DNA from: Oscillospiraceae bacterium
Lineage (GTDB): Bacteria; Bacillota; Clostridia; Oscillospirales; Oscillospiraceae
Assembly: GCA_902775105.1 (NCBI GenBank)
Contig: CACYLC010000013.1
Location: 1-32,850 of the forward strand
Direction of reading: 5' to 3'
DNA: 32,850 bases
Within the stretch, counting starts at the first letter, position 1, and every line of letters starts with the position of its first letter. Both the position numbers and the translations under genes were made by a program. Of the stretch, positions 22,318 through 30,558 are shown in pieces. The notes beneath the pieces are model-generated. The model did no database searches, was not told where the DNA came from, and saw nothing but the letters and a program-made list of their open reading frames with translations.

Positions 22318-23066
22318 GGGGAGAGCAGCAGGAGCATCTGAGCCAGCGCCCCTGCCTCCACCTGACCGGGAGCGGAGCTGCGCCCCACAGCGCCGAAGGT
22401 CAGGGCGGAGCCAAAGACCTCCCCGGAAAGTCGGCTGACTGCCCCCAGCCGTCCCATGCTCATCGTGACCACCGGGCGGGCGGCATGGGCGGATGCCTCC
22501 CTTGTGGCTGCAAGCAGCGTCAGCACATCCTCCGGGCTTTGAGGCATCACCGCCAGCTTGGCAAGGTCAGCGCCCAGCCGCTCCATCTTCTCCAGCCGGG
22601 CTGTCAGCTCCTCTTTCGGCGGCGTGGCATGAAACTCATGACTGGACACAATGACCTTGACGCCCCGGCTGTGGCAGAATTCGATCTCCCGGCGGACAAA
22701 ATCCTCCCCGGTAAACAGCTCAATATCGATGAGATCTGCCAGGCCGCTGTCCGCCAGTGTCTCAATGAGGGCGGCGTACTCCGATTCCGAGGCGGCCCGC
22801 TCCCCGCCCTCCCGGTCGGTGCGGAAGGTAACCAGCAGGGGGAGATCTCCCAGTGCGGCGGAGAGCGCCGCGGCAGATTCCAGCAGGGCGCTCTTGTCAA
22901 ACACCCGCTCAAACCCGTCCAGCCGCCACTCCACAATCTGGGCGGGACTGTGCCGGACGGCTTCGGCAGCTTGCAGCAGCTCGGCCGGATCGGCTCCCAT
23001 GACGGGGACAACGATCTTAGGTCGGCCTGTACCAATGGAAAGGCCACGAACGATAACAGGTTCCAT
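22308..23066 (-). CDS. aroD: type I 3-dehydroquinate dehydratase
   Basis: This 252-aa enzyme of the shikimate pathway dehydrates 3-dehydroquinate by a Schiff-base mechanism. Conserved blocks are KIVVPVMGADPAELL at the N-terminus, VEWRLDGFE, LLVTFRTDREGG, the catalytic His region VIVSSHEFHATP, and the Schiff-base Lys in DLAKLAVMPQS. The C-terminal SMGRLGAVSRLSGEVFGSAL is also typical. The open frame runs much further upstream inside aroE, but the ATG at 23066 with an AGGAGGG site is the true start. It lies 11 bp after aroE in a two-gene operon. Confidence 0.95.
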   Translation of the reverse strand: MEPVIVRGLSIGTGRPKIVVPVMGADPAELLQAAEAVRHSPAQIVEWRLDGFERVFDKSALLESAAALSAALGDLPLLVTFRTDREGGERAASESEYAALIETLADSGLADLIDIELFTGEDFVRREIEFCHSRGVKVIVSSHEFHATPPKEELTARLEKMERLGADLAKLAVMPQSPEDVLTLLAATREASAHAARPVVTMSMGRLGAVSRLSGEVFGSALTFGAVGRSSAPGQVEAGALAQMLLLLSPEG

Positions 23067-23077
23067 CCGTATCCCTC

Positions 23078-23959
23078 CTAAATCCCCAGAAGGGGCTTGA
23101 TGTCCTCTACCGGCATCTCCTGACCCGTCCAGTACCGGAAGGCCGCCGCCCCCTGATAGAGCACCATCAGATCGCCGTTCTGGGTCTGACAGCCCGCCTC
23201 CCTTGCCAGTTGAAGCAGGGCGGTCTCCTTGGGGCTGTAAATGGCGTCGGTAACGGTGAGCCCGGGATGGAAGTAGGAGGCATCCGGGATGTAGGTCTGC
23301 CCCTCCAGCTGTGCCATACCCACGTTGGTGGCGTTGGAGAGCAGGCAGGAATCGGCAATCTCCCTGCGCAGCCGCTCCATGCAGCCGGCATCGGCAGTAT
23401 TCAGCTCGTGGAGGGTGAGCTTGCAGCCCGTCCTCTGGGCAACAGCGGCAGCAAACCGATCCGCCTCGCCCCAACGGGGACTTCTCCGGTTAAAGACGGA
23501 GATCTCCCCCACCTTGTCCAGCGCCGCCTGAGCAATGATGGCCTTAGCGGCGCCGCCGGTTCCCACGATAGTCATTTTCTCCCCGGAAAGAGCAACGCCC
23601 AGCTCCCCCACCGCACGCATCCAACCGGTGCCGTCGGTGTTGTGACCGATGAGCCGTCCGTTTTCATTGACGATGGTATTTACCGCGCCCGCCAGCTCCG
23701 CTTCGGGGGCAATTTCGTCCAAATACTCCATGACCGCCACCTTGTTGGGCATGGAGAGGTTCGCCCCCCGCATATTGAGGGTGCGCATAGCGGTGACGGC
23801 AGTCTCCAACCCGGACTGATCCACGTCAAAGGCCAGATAGGCGTAGTTCAGCCCCAGAATACGAAAGGCAGTATTGTGCATGAGGGGAGATTTGGAGTGA
23901 TGGCACGGGTGGGCAAAAAAGGCCACCAGCCCGGTACAGGCGTTGATGGAGGTGTCCAT
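23078..23959 (-). CDS. aroE: shikimate dehydrogenase (NADP-type)
   Basis: This 293-aa enzyme reduces 3-dehydroshikimate to shikimate. Shikimate-binding HSKSPLMHN, the catalytic Lys in LSMPNKVAVMEYLDE, the Asp in GHNTDGTGWM, and a Rossmann nucleotide-binding GTGGAAKAI are all visible, along with LLSNATNVGM near the C-terminus. The ATG at 23959 is chosen over 23971, because the latter fuses directly with the AAAGGA ribosome site. It is the first gene of aroE-aroD, preceded by an extended -10 promoter and a 25-nt perfect hairpin in the leader. Confidence 0.95.
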   Translation of the reverse strand: MDTSINACTGLVAFFAHPCHHSKSPLMHNTAFRILGLNYAYLAFDVDQSGLETAVTAMRTLNMRGANLSMPNKVAVMEYLDEIAPEAELAGAVNTIVNENGRLIGHNTDGTGWMRAVGELGVALSGEKMTIVGTGGAAKAIIAQAALDKVGEISVFNRRSPRWGEADRFAAAVAQRTGCKLTLHELNTADAGCMERLRREIADSCLLSNATNVGMAQLEGQTYIPDASYFHPGLTVTDAIYSPKETALLQLAREAGCQTQNGDLMVLYQGAAAFRYWTGQEMPVEDIKPLLGI

Positions 23960-23999
23960 GGCGTTCGGCATCCTTTCCGATCAAAATGGCTTTGCCAGG

Positions 24000-24024
24000 G
24001 AACCGCTGATTGAATCAGCGGTTC
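24000..24024 (-). repeat. perfect inverted repeat at the 5' end of the aroE leader
   Basis: GAACCGCTGATT and AATCAGCGGTTC flank a single central base. On the minus strand it begins about 3 nt after the predicted transcription start of aroE. There is no U-tract after it in that direction. Confidence 0.7.
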
Positions 24025-24033
24025 TTTGGTATG

Positions 24034-24042
24034 ATTATAGCA
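24034..24042 (-). promoter_or_regulatory. extended -10 promoter of aroE-aroD
   Basis: On the minus strand TGCTATAAT (TG-N-TATAAT) with only a poor -35 (TGGCAT, 17-bp spacing). The predicted start is near 24027, giving a 67-nt leader. Confidence 0.6.
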
Positions 24043-24133
24043 GAATCCCTCGGGAAATGCCACACACAGTGCGGTATTTTCCCGCACTGAGGCCGCTTGT
24101 TACCATTTGTCAGGTTTTGTATTCAAAATTCGG

Positions 24134-24162
24134 TTGTTTTTTCCCCCGGCAGGAACTAAGAT
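24134..24162 (+). promoter_or_regulatory. promoter of the Bax-inhibitor-1 family gene
   Basis: TTGTTT (24134-24139), a 17-bp spacer and TAAGAT (24157-24162) precede the ATG at 24220, with an AAAGGAG site before the start. Confidence 0.5.
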
Positions 24163-24219
24163 AAAAGTGGTATGTCAGTAAGCTGTGCTTTCTGAACGAA
24201 ACAAAGGAGTTGACTTTTC

Positions 24220-24888
24220 ATGGACGCACTGCATTTGGATCGTTCCGAGCTGCTGGATTACAGGCAGCTGGGTGCATCCACCTATAATTTACTCATTGGC
24301 GGACTGCTTCTGTACGGCTTTCTCGTTGACGGGCTGATCTGCTATTTCTTTGGTGATCTGCTCTACTATGCCTCCGATGTGGTATGGATCGGACTGCTGG
24401 TGACCTATGTGGTCTGTGTCATTCTCTCGGTGGTGCTCAGCTCGTCTCACAGCGCTGTGGTAAATTTCATCGGATACAATCTGCTGGTTCTGCCCATCGG
24501 CGTCATGCTCTCCCTTGCCGTTTCGGTGGCGTCCTACCGGGACGTTTTGGGCGCCCTGCTGGGAACGACGGTCTTTGTGGCACTGATGATCGGAGCCTCC
24601 TATTTTAGGCCCCAGTTTTTCCTCTCCCTGGGGCCCACGCTGGGAATCTCCCTGCTGGTCACCCTTGTGGCAGAGCTGATCCTGCTTCTGCTGGGCTTCG
24701 GCACCGAATGGGCGGACTATCTGGTCATCGCCATTTTCTCCCTCTATCTGGGCTTTGACTGGCAGCGAGCCAACCGGTGTACCCCTTCCGTACGAAACGC
24801 CATCCTGTCTGCCACTCAGATCTATCTGGACATCATCAACATTTTCATCCGGCTGCTGAAGATCCTCGCCCGGAGCAGAAGAAGCTAA
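24220..24888 (+). CDS. Bax inhibitor-1 (YccA/YbhL-like) family membrane protein
   Basis: This 222-aa protein has about seven transmembrane helices. After a short N-terminal segment (LDYRQLGASTYNLLIGGLLL), the hydrophobic helices run to the C-terminus. The last helix and the tail read SATQIYLDIINIFIRLLKIL and then ARSRRS, a pattern strongly typical of the BI-1 family (YLDxINLFLxLLxIL). Bacterial members are linked to Ca2+ leak and membrane-protein quality control; the exact role here is unknown. It is monocistronic with a terminator 20 bp after the stop. Confidence 0.85.
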   Translation: MDALHLDRSELLDYRQLGASTYNLLIGGLLLYGFLVDGLICYFFGDLLYYASDVVWIGLLVTYVVCVILSVVLSSSHSAVVNFIGYNLLVLPIGVMLSLAVSVASYRDVLGALLGTTVFVALMIGASYFRPQFFLSLGPTLGISLLVTLVAELILLLLGFGTEWADYLVIAIFSLYLGFDWQRANRCTPSVRNAILSATQIYLDIINIFIRLLKILARSRRS

Positions 24889-24907
24889 ACTGGATCCAAT
24901 CGAAAAG

Positions 24908-24945
24908 GACTGCCGCCCATCCGAAGATGGGCGGCAGTTTGATCT
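24908..24945. terminator. bidirectional terminator between the BI-1 gene and rnc
   Basis: A 13-bp perfect stem ACTGCCGCCCATC / GATGGGCGGCAGT with a CGAA loop, followed by TTGATCTTT on plus and CCTTTTCG on minus. It separates two convergent genes. Confidence 0.8.
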
Positions 24946-24948
24946 TTA

Positions 24949-25635
24949 TCATGGCTTTTCCAGCAGCCGTAGTGCGGCCTTGGCCGCGGACTGCTCGGCA
25001 TCCTTTTTGCTCCGTCCCTTGCCGGTGCCAATAGACTGACCGTTGAGCCGAACCTCCATCTCAAAGGTCTTGGCGTGATCGGGGCCGGACTGACCAATGA
25101 GGTGATAGGTCAGGGTCTGACCGCTCTTGCGCTGAATGAACTCCTGCAAGGCGGTCTTAAAATCCCGGCCGGCGTTGCTCATCTCGGACATATTGTCCAA
25201 AATGAACTTCTGAATGATCTTTCTGGCCTGCGCAATGCCGCCGTCCAAATAGACCGCCGCCAGCACCGCTTCCACAGCGTCGGCACGGATCGAGGGGCGC
25301 TCCCGGCCGCCGCAGGACTCCTCGCCCTTGCCCAGCTTGAGGTATGCGCCTAAATTCCACTGTCCGGCGACCACCACCAGATTGTTCTCACAGACAAGGC
25401 TCGCCCGGATACGGGTCAGGTCTCCCTCCGGCAGGGCAGGGAGATTGCGGTACAGGTAATCCGCCACCACCATGCCCAGCACCGAATCTCCCAGAAATTC
25501 CAGGCGTTCGTTGCTCTGGAGATGGCCTCCATGGTGCTCATTGGCATACGAGCTGTGGGTCAGGGCGTTTTCCAGCAGACTGGGATCCTGAAAGCGGTAG
25601 CCCAACGTCTCTTCCAACCGCTTCATGGCACTCAC
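24949..25635 (-). CDS. rnc: ribonuclease III
   Basis: This 228-aa double-strand RNA endonuclease processes rRNA precursors and some mRNAs. The catalytic signature NERLEFLGDSVLGMVVADYL is present at about 42-61. The second acidic cluster is DAVEAVLAAVYLDGG, and a C-terminal dsRNA-binding domain (about 155-225) ends in GKGRSKKDAEQSAAKAALRL. The start is GTG at 25635, which overlaps the plsX stop in GTGA and has a GGGGGAGGAG site; ATG at 25626 is too far from it. It is the last gene of the plus-to-minus convergent pair. The usual downstream smc gene is not here. Confidence 0.96.
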   Translation of the reverse strand: MSAMKRLEETLGYRFQDPSLLENALTHSSYANEHHGGHLQSNERLEFLGDSVLGMVVADYLYRNLPALPEGDLTRIRASLVCENNLVVVAGQWNLGAYLKLGKGEESCGGRERPSIRADAVEAVLAAVYLDGGIAQARKIIQKFILDNMSEMSNAGRDFKTALQEFIQRKSGQTLTYHLIGQSGPDHAKTFEMEVRLNGQSIGTGKGRSKKDAEQSAAKAALRLLEKP

Positions 25636-26660
25636 TGCTCCTCCCCCGTCAGCTGCAGGCTGGAGACATGCTCGGCAATGGCGTCCACGATATCCGCGTC
25701 CACAAACTCCACCGCCTTGCCCACAGCCCGGCAGATGGCGTAGGCATCGGAAGATCCGTGAGCCTTAAATACCGGCTTGCGCAGACCCAGAAGGGCAGTG
25801 CCGCCCGTCTCCCGGCTGTCCAGTACCTTTTTAAAGCTGCCCATATGCCGCCTGAGCATCAGATAGCCCATTTTGGTCTTGGCATTGGTGGTAAAGAGAT
25901 CCTTGAGGGCGTGTACGATAAAGGTGGCAGTGCCCTCCATGGTTTTCAGGAGGATATTGCCGGTAAATCCGTCAGCCACAATGACGTCGCAGGCGTCGGC
26001 ACTGGCCAGCTGGACCGGCTCCATATTGCCCACAAAATTCAGGTGTCCTTCCTTTCCCGCCTCAGTGAGCATGGAGTTGACCAGCTTGTACAGCTCATTG
26101 CCCTTGCTGGGCTCGGCGCCGATGTTGACCAGACCCACCTTGGGATTCTCCCGTCCCAGCACCCGCTCGGCGTAGAAGGATCCCATCAGGGCAAACTGGC
26201 ACATATATTCCGGGGTACACTCGCTGTTGGCTCCTGCATCGATCAGCACAGCGCCGCCTGCCCCGGTGGGGACGATGGGGGCGACCGCCGCTCTGCGGAC
26301 GCCGGGAATGCGCTTGACAATCATGGTGCCCGCCGCCAGAAGAGCGCCGGTGCTGCCGGCGGAGATAAAGGCATCTCCTTCCCCGTCCCGGAGCATCCGA
26401 AGGCCCACGGAGATGGAGGAGTCCTTCTTCCTGCGCCAGGCGGTGGAGGGATCGTCACAGATCTCAATGACCTCGGTGGCATTGACGATGTCGATGCCGG
26501 GGGGAAGCTGGATTTTGCCCTGCTCCAGAACCTTGCGGATCTTGTCCTCCTGCCCCACCAGCGTGATGTTGCAGCCGAACTCGTTCCGGGCCATAATGGC
26601 GCCGAGAATAGGTTCCTTGGGGGCAAGATCGCCGCCCATTGCGTCAATGATGATTCTCAT
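25632..26660 (-). CDS. plsX: phosphate acyltransferase PlsX
   Basis: This 342-aa enzyme makes acyl-phosphate from acyl-ACP for phospholipid synthesis. The N-terminus RIIIDAMGGDLAPKEPILGA is the family hallmark. Further features are SAGSTGALLAAGTMIVKRI and LIDAGANSECTPEYMCQFA. The ATG at 26660 has an AAAGGAGG site. It overlaps rnc by 4 bp (GTGA) at its end. The acpP gene often found between plsX and rnc is absent. A REP-like repeat separates it from trmFO. Confidence 0.96.
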   Translation of the reverse strand: MRIIIDAMGGDLAPKEPILGAIMARNEFGCNITLVGQEDKIRKVLEQGKIQLPPGIDIVNATEVIEICDDPSTAWRRKKDSSISVGLRMLRDGEGDAFISAGSTGALLAAGTMIVKRIPGVRRAAVAPIVPTGAGGAVLIDAGANSECTPEYMCQFALMGSFYAERVLGRENPKVGLVNIGAEPSKGNELYKLVNSMLTEAGKEGHLNFVGNMEPVQLASADACDVIVADGFTGNILLKTMEGTATFIVHALKDLFTTNAKTKMGYLMLRRHMGSFKKVLDSRETGGTALLGLRKPVFKAHGSSDAYAICRAVGKAVEFVDADIVDAIAEHVSSLQLTGEEQ

Positions 26661-26694
26661 GGGTTGTCCTCCTTTGGAACTAAATCGTTGTCGG

Positions 26695-26760
26695 CGGGCG
26701 ACCAAGGGTCGCGCCTACCCACTGTACGAGAAAGGGGTAGGGGCGGGCCTTGCCCGCCCG
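26695..26760. repeat. REP-like pair of inverted 26-nt hairpin units
   Basis: Two units, one on each strand, read GGGTAGG-C-GCGACC-CTT-GGTCGC-CCG (26695-26720, minus) and GGGTAGG-G-GCGGGC-CTT-GCCCGC-CCG (26735-26760, plus). They match at 21 of 26 positions and are separated by 14 nt. Each has a 6-bp stem and CTT loop, and the stem differences are compensatory. The pair therefore looks like a BIME/REP-type element, with a further CGGGCAAG copy just after it. Confidence 0.75.
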
Positions 26761-26776
26761 AACGGGCAAGCATTGA

Positions 26777-28081
26777 TTAAAGTGTCAATGTCTCCAAAAT
26801 CTCCAAGCTCCGCTGTGCAAGAGCAGCGTTTTTGTTCCGCTTTCCCTTCACCCGGTAGCCCAGCGGGGGAATGATGCCGAAATTGACGTTCATGGGCTGG
26901 AAATCCACTACGCTCTCGTCACTGACGTAGTGCGCCAGAGCGCCCAGCGCCGTCTCTCTGGGAAAATCCACAGCCGCAAGTCCCAGCAACCGATGTGCCA
27001 GCTCCACCCCGGCCACAAGCCCGGAGGCGGCGGACTCCACATAGCCCTCCACGCCGGTGATCTGTCCGGCGAAAGTGAGCCGCGGTTCGGAAACCACCTG
27101 ATAATAGTGATTGAGCAGCCGGGGCGAGTCCAGATAGGTATTCCGGTGCATAACGCCGTAGCGGAGAAATTCCGCGTTTTCCAGACCGGGGATCATGGAA
27201 AACACCCGCTTCTGCTCCGGCCAGGCCAGATGGGTCTGGAAGCCCACAATATTGTACACGCTGCCGTTTGCGTTGTCCTTGCGAAGCTGGACGACGGCAT
27301 AGTTTTTCCCATCGGGGTGCCGGGGATCGGTGAGCCCCACCGGCTTCAGCGGTCCGTAGCACAGGGTATCATGCCCTCTGCGGGCCATGACCTCCACCGG
27401 CATACAGCCCTCAAAGACGGAGGCATCCTCAAACCCGTGGAGCTGCGCCTCACGAGCCGAACACAGCTCCGTCCAAAAGGCGTCGTACTCCTCCCGTGTC
27501 ATGGGGCAGTTGATGTAGTCCGCCGTCCCCTTGTCGTAGCGGGAGCCGAACCACGCCTTTTCCATGTCGATGCTCTCAAAGCTGACAAGGGGCGCCACAG
27601 CATCAAAGAAGTGGAGGTCATTCTGACCGGGGAACCGGCGGGAGATGTCCTCCGCCAGTGGCTCTGAGGTCAGGGGACCGGAGGCAATGACAACCTCCCC
27701 CTCCTCCGGAATGGCGGTCAGCTCCTCCTCCACAACCGTGATAAGGGGATGACTGCGGATCGCCTCGGTAACAGCGCCGGAAAAGCCGTAGCGGTCTACT
27801 GCCAGCGCCCCGCCCGCCGGCACCTGATGCCTGTCAGCGCAGGCGAGAATGAGGGAGTCGCAGCGGCGCATCTCCTCTTTCAGCAGTCCCACGGCGTTTT
27901 CCACGTTGTTGGCTCTCAGGGAGTTGGAGCAGATCAGCTCGGCAAAGTCGTCGCTCTGGTGGGCGGGGGTGCGCTTATGGGGCTTCATCTCATAGAGCGT
28001 CACGGGAATGTTTCGTTTTGCCAGCTGCCACGCCGCCTCACAGCCTGCAAGGCCTGCGCCGATCACTTTGACTGGTTCCAT
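26777..28081 (-). CDS. trmFO: methylenetetrahydrofolate-tRNA (uracil-5)-methyltransferase TrmFO
   Basis: This 434-aa folate- and FAD-dependent enzyme makes ribothymidine at position 54 of tRNA in many Firmicutes. It has an N-terminal dinucleotide-binding motif [16 protein letters not shown], the family stretches [20 protein letters not shown] and [15 protein letters not shown], and [11 protein letters not shown] with a conserved Cys. A C-terminal FAD motif (VNFGIIPPL) follows. It starts 3 bp after topA with GAGGGCTGAGGA as ribosome site, so it is in the same operon. The end is followed by the REP-like element and then plsX. Confidence 0.96.
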   Translation of the reverse strand: MEPVKVIGAGLAGCEAAWQLAKRNIPVTLYEMKPHKRTPAHQSDDFAELICSNSLRANNVENAVGLLKEEMRRCDSLILACADRHQVPAGGALAVDRYGFSGAVTEAIRSHPLITVVEEELTAIPEEGEVVIASGPLTSEPLAEDISRRFPGQNDLHFFDAVAPLVSFESIDMEKAWFGSRYDKGTADYINCPMTREEYDAFWTELCSAREAQLHGFEDASVFEGCMPVEVMARRGHDTLCYGPLKPVGLTDPRHPDGKNYAVVQLRKDNANGSVYNIVGFQTHLAWPEQKRVFSMIPGLENAEFLRYGVMHRNTYLDSPRLLNHYYQVVSEPRLTFAGQITGVEGYVESAASGLVAGVELAHRLLGLAAVDFPRETALGALAHYVSDESVVDFQPMNVNFGIIPPLGYRVKGKRNKNAALAQRSLEILETLTL

Positions 28082-28084
28082 TCC

Positions 28085-30478
28085 TCAGCCCTCCGACTGC
28101 TCTTTGGCACGCTTTGCCGCCTCCCGGTTGAGACGAGCCTTCTCCCGTCCTGCCGCAAGGGCAGCCTTCTGGGCCTCGGTCATCTGGCGTTTGGGACGGT
28201 CAGCGGCCTTTGCAGCAGTCTTTTTTGCCGGGGTTTTACGGCTTGCCGTCTTAGATGCGGCCTTTTTGCCTTTGGCGGGTTTGGCCGCCTTCGTGGTTTG
28301 AGCGGTCTTTTCCTCAGCGGCAGCTGTCTCGCCGCCTTCGGTGCCCTCCTTCTTTTTGCGGTAGCCCCGCTGATCCTCGGGGAGAAAGTTGGGGCAGCTC
28401 TCGTTGACGCAGAAGGGCTTCTTAAACCCTCTGCCGGAGAGCTTGAACATGGTCTTGCCGCAGACAGGGCAGTTGTCCTTCACCGGGACGTCCCAGGTCA
28501 TAAAGTCGCAGGGTTCCCCCTTGACCACCTTATTCCGCTCACAGCCGTAGTAGGTATAGCCGTTGCGGCTGGTCTTTTTCAAAATACGGCTGCCGCACTT
28601 GGGGCACTTGCCGGGCATCTCAATGACCAGCGGCTTTGTAAAGGTGCACTCCGGATAGCCGGGACAGGCCAGGAACCGGCCAAACCGGCCGGATTTGATG
28701 ACCATTTTGCGTCCGCAGACGTCGCAGATCTCGTCGGATTCCTCGGCGGGGATCTTAATGCGCTCCCCGTCCAGATCCTGCTCCGCTTGAGCCAGCTCCC
28801 GGGAGAAATCTCCGTAGAACTGGGCAAGCACGTCCTTCCAGTTCTCCTTGCCTACCTCCACGCTGTCCAGCTCATTCTCCATCTTGGCGGTGAAGTCGGG
28901 ATCGACGATATCCGTAAACTTGTCCATCATCAGCCCGTTCACCACCTCGCCCAGCGGCGTGGGACGGAGCGCCTTGCCCTCTTTCACCACATATTCCCGG
29001 TCGAGAATGGTGGATACGGTGGGGGCGTAGGTGGAGGGCCGTCCGATGCCCTTTTCCTCCAGCAGCTTAATCAGCGATGCCTCGGTAAACCGGGCGGGAG
29101 GCTGAGTGAAGTGCTGCGCCTGCTGGGTATCGGCAAGCCGCACCTCCTCCTGCTCCTTCAGATCGGGCAGCGGAGAGCCCATGGCCTCCTCCCCCTCATC
29201 CTTGCCCTCCACATAGACGGCGGTAAAACCGGAGAATTTGAGGGAAGAGTGGGTGGCTCGGAACAGGTGTGTGCCGGAATTGACATCAATGGAAACGCTG
29301 TCAAAGACGGCGTTAGACATCTGACAGGCGAGGAAACGGCTCCAGATCAGTTTGTAGAGCCGGAGCTGCTCCGCCGTCAGGCTGCCCCGGACGGCCTCCG
29401 GCGTCAGCTCCACGTTGGTGGGGCGGATGGCCTCGTGGGCGTCCTGAGCGCCGGCCTTGGCCTTATACACTCTGGGGCTTGCAGGGATATAGTCTTTGCC
29501 GTAGCGAGCGGAGAGAAAGCTCCGGGCGGCGGCCACAGCCTCGTCGGACAGGCGGAGAGAGTCGGTTCTCATATAGGTGATGAGGCCGACGGTGCCCTCT
29601 CCCGCAATATCCACGCCCTCATAGAGCTGCTGGGCGATGGACATGGTCCGGCGGGGGGTCATATTCAGCTTGCGGCTGGCCTCCTGCTGGAGGGTGGAGG
29701 TGGTGAAGGGAGGCGCCGGCTGACGCTGCTTCTCCTGCCGCTTGACGCCGGTGACGATGAAGGGATTCACCCGAATATCCGCAAGGACGGCATCCACCTC
29801 CTCTGCGCTGTTCAGTTCCGCCTTTTTCTTCCCTTCCCCGTGGTAATGCGCCTGAAAGCGGCCGCTATTGGGGGCGATCCGGTCCAGCGTCACGTCGATG
29901 GACCAGTATTCCTGGGGGACAAAGGCACGGATCTCGTTCTCCCGATCCACCACCAGCCGGGTGGCCACAGACTGCACCCGTCCGGCAGAGAGTCCCCTTC
30001 TGATCTTCCGCCAGAGGAGGGGAGAGAGCTGATAGCCCACGATGCGATCCAGCAGCCGCCGGGCCTGCTGAGCGTCCACCAGATCCTGGTCAATGGCACG
30101 GGGATGCTGAATGGATTCATTGACCACCTTTTTGGTGATCTCGTTAAACGTGACCCGGTAGGTCTTGTCGTCGGGAATGCCCAACAGCTCCTTCAGATGC
30201 CAGGAGATGGCCTCTCCCTCACGGTCCGGGTCGGTTGCGAGATAAATCTTGCCGCTTTTTTTGGCAGCCTTCGTCAGGTCGGCAATGGTCTCCTCCTTGC
30301 CCTTGATGGGCTGGTAGTTGGGGACAAAGCCGCCTTCGATGTCTACGCCCAGCTTGCTCTTGGGGAGGTCACGGACGTGGCCCATAGATGCCTTGACCTG
30401 ATAGCCGGGACCCAGATATTTCCCAATGGTCTTGGCCTTTGCCGGGGACTCGACAATGACCAAATCGGTTTTTGCCAT
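28085..30478 (-). CDS. topA: DNA topoisomerase I
   Basis: This 797-aa type IA topoisomerase relaxes negative supercoils. A TOPRIM domain lies at the N-terminus (DLVIVESPAKAKTIGKYLG; TDPDREGEAISWHL). The active-site Tyr is residue 302 in LITYMRTDSLR. Three C4 zinc-ribbon-like segments follow (CDVCGRKM, CPKCGSRI, CPVCGKTM) from about 580. The tail of about 80 residues is Lys/Ala-rich (PAKGKKAASKTASRKTPAKK) like histone H1, common in high-GC members. A GGAGG site precedes the ATG at 30478. It lies 80 bp after dprA and 3 bp before trmFO. Confidence 0.97.
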   Translation of the reverse strand: MAKTDLVIVESPAKAKTIGKYLGPGYQVKASMGHVRDLPKSKLGVDIEGGFVPNYQPIKGKEETIADLTKAAKKSGKIYLATDPDREGEAISWHLKELLGIPDDKTYRVTFNEITKKVVNESIQHPRAIDQDLVDAQQARRLLDRIVGYQLSPLLWRKIRRGLSAGRVQSVATRLVVDRENEIRAFVPQEYWSIDVTLDRIAPNSGRFQAHYHGEGKKKAELNSAEEVDAVLADIRVNPFIVTGVKRQEKQRQPAPPFTTSTLQQEASRKLNMTPRRTMSIAQQLYEGVDIAGEGTVGLITYMRTDSLRLSDEAVAAARSFLSARYGKDYIPASPRVYKAKAGAQDAHEAIRPTNVELTPEAVRGSLTAEQLRLYKLIWSRFLACQMSNAVFDSVSIDVNSGTHLFRATHSSLKFSGFTAVYVEGKDEGEEAMGSPLPDLKEQEEVRLADTQQAQHFTQPPARFTEASLIKLLEEKGIGRPSTYAPTVSTILDREYVVKEGKALRPTPLGEVVNGLMMDKFTDIVDPDFTAKMENELDSVEVGKENWKDVLAQFYGDFSRELAQAEQDLDGERIKIPAEESDEICDVCGRKMVIKSGRFGRFLACPGYPECTFTKPLVIEMPGKCPKCGSRILKKTSRNGYTYYGCERNKVVKGEPCDFMTWDVPVKDNCPVCGKTMFKLSGRGFKKPFCVNESCPNFLPEDQRGYRKKKEGTEGGETAAAEEKTAQTTKAAKPAKGKKAASKTASRKTPAKKTAAKAADRPKRQMTEAQKAALAAGREKARLNREAAKRAKEQSEG

Positions 30479-30558
30479 AGATGATTAGCCTCCGAATCGG
30501 GACGGATGACGCTCCGCCCTTATAAAGTGGGGCGAATCCAGATCCGCCCGCAGATGAG

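Noticed and set aside
23067..23474. Upstream extension of the aroD frame to 388 aa
   Set aside because: The extra N-terminal part is the alternative frame of aroE (Cys/Arg/Gly-rich); the ATG at 23066 has an ideal ribosome site and gives the family length.
27749..30484. 911-codon plus-strand open frame opposite topA and trmFO
   Set aside because: It spans two genes with clear catalytic motifs on the other strand, its product is His/Gly/Leu-rich low-complexity-like, and it has no ribosome site. It is a high-GC antisense shadow.
30479..30558. Possible terminator between dprA and topA
   Set aside because: The CGCCC/GGGCG stem is short and has no T-tract; transcription probably continues from dprA into topA.
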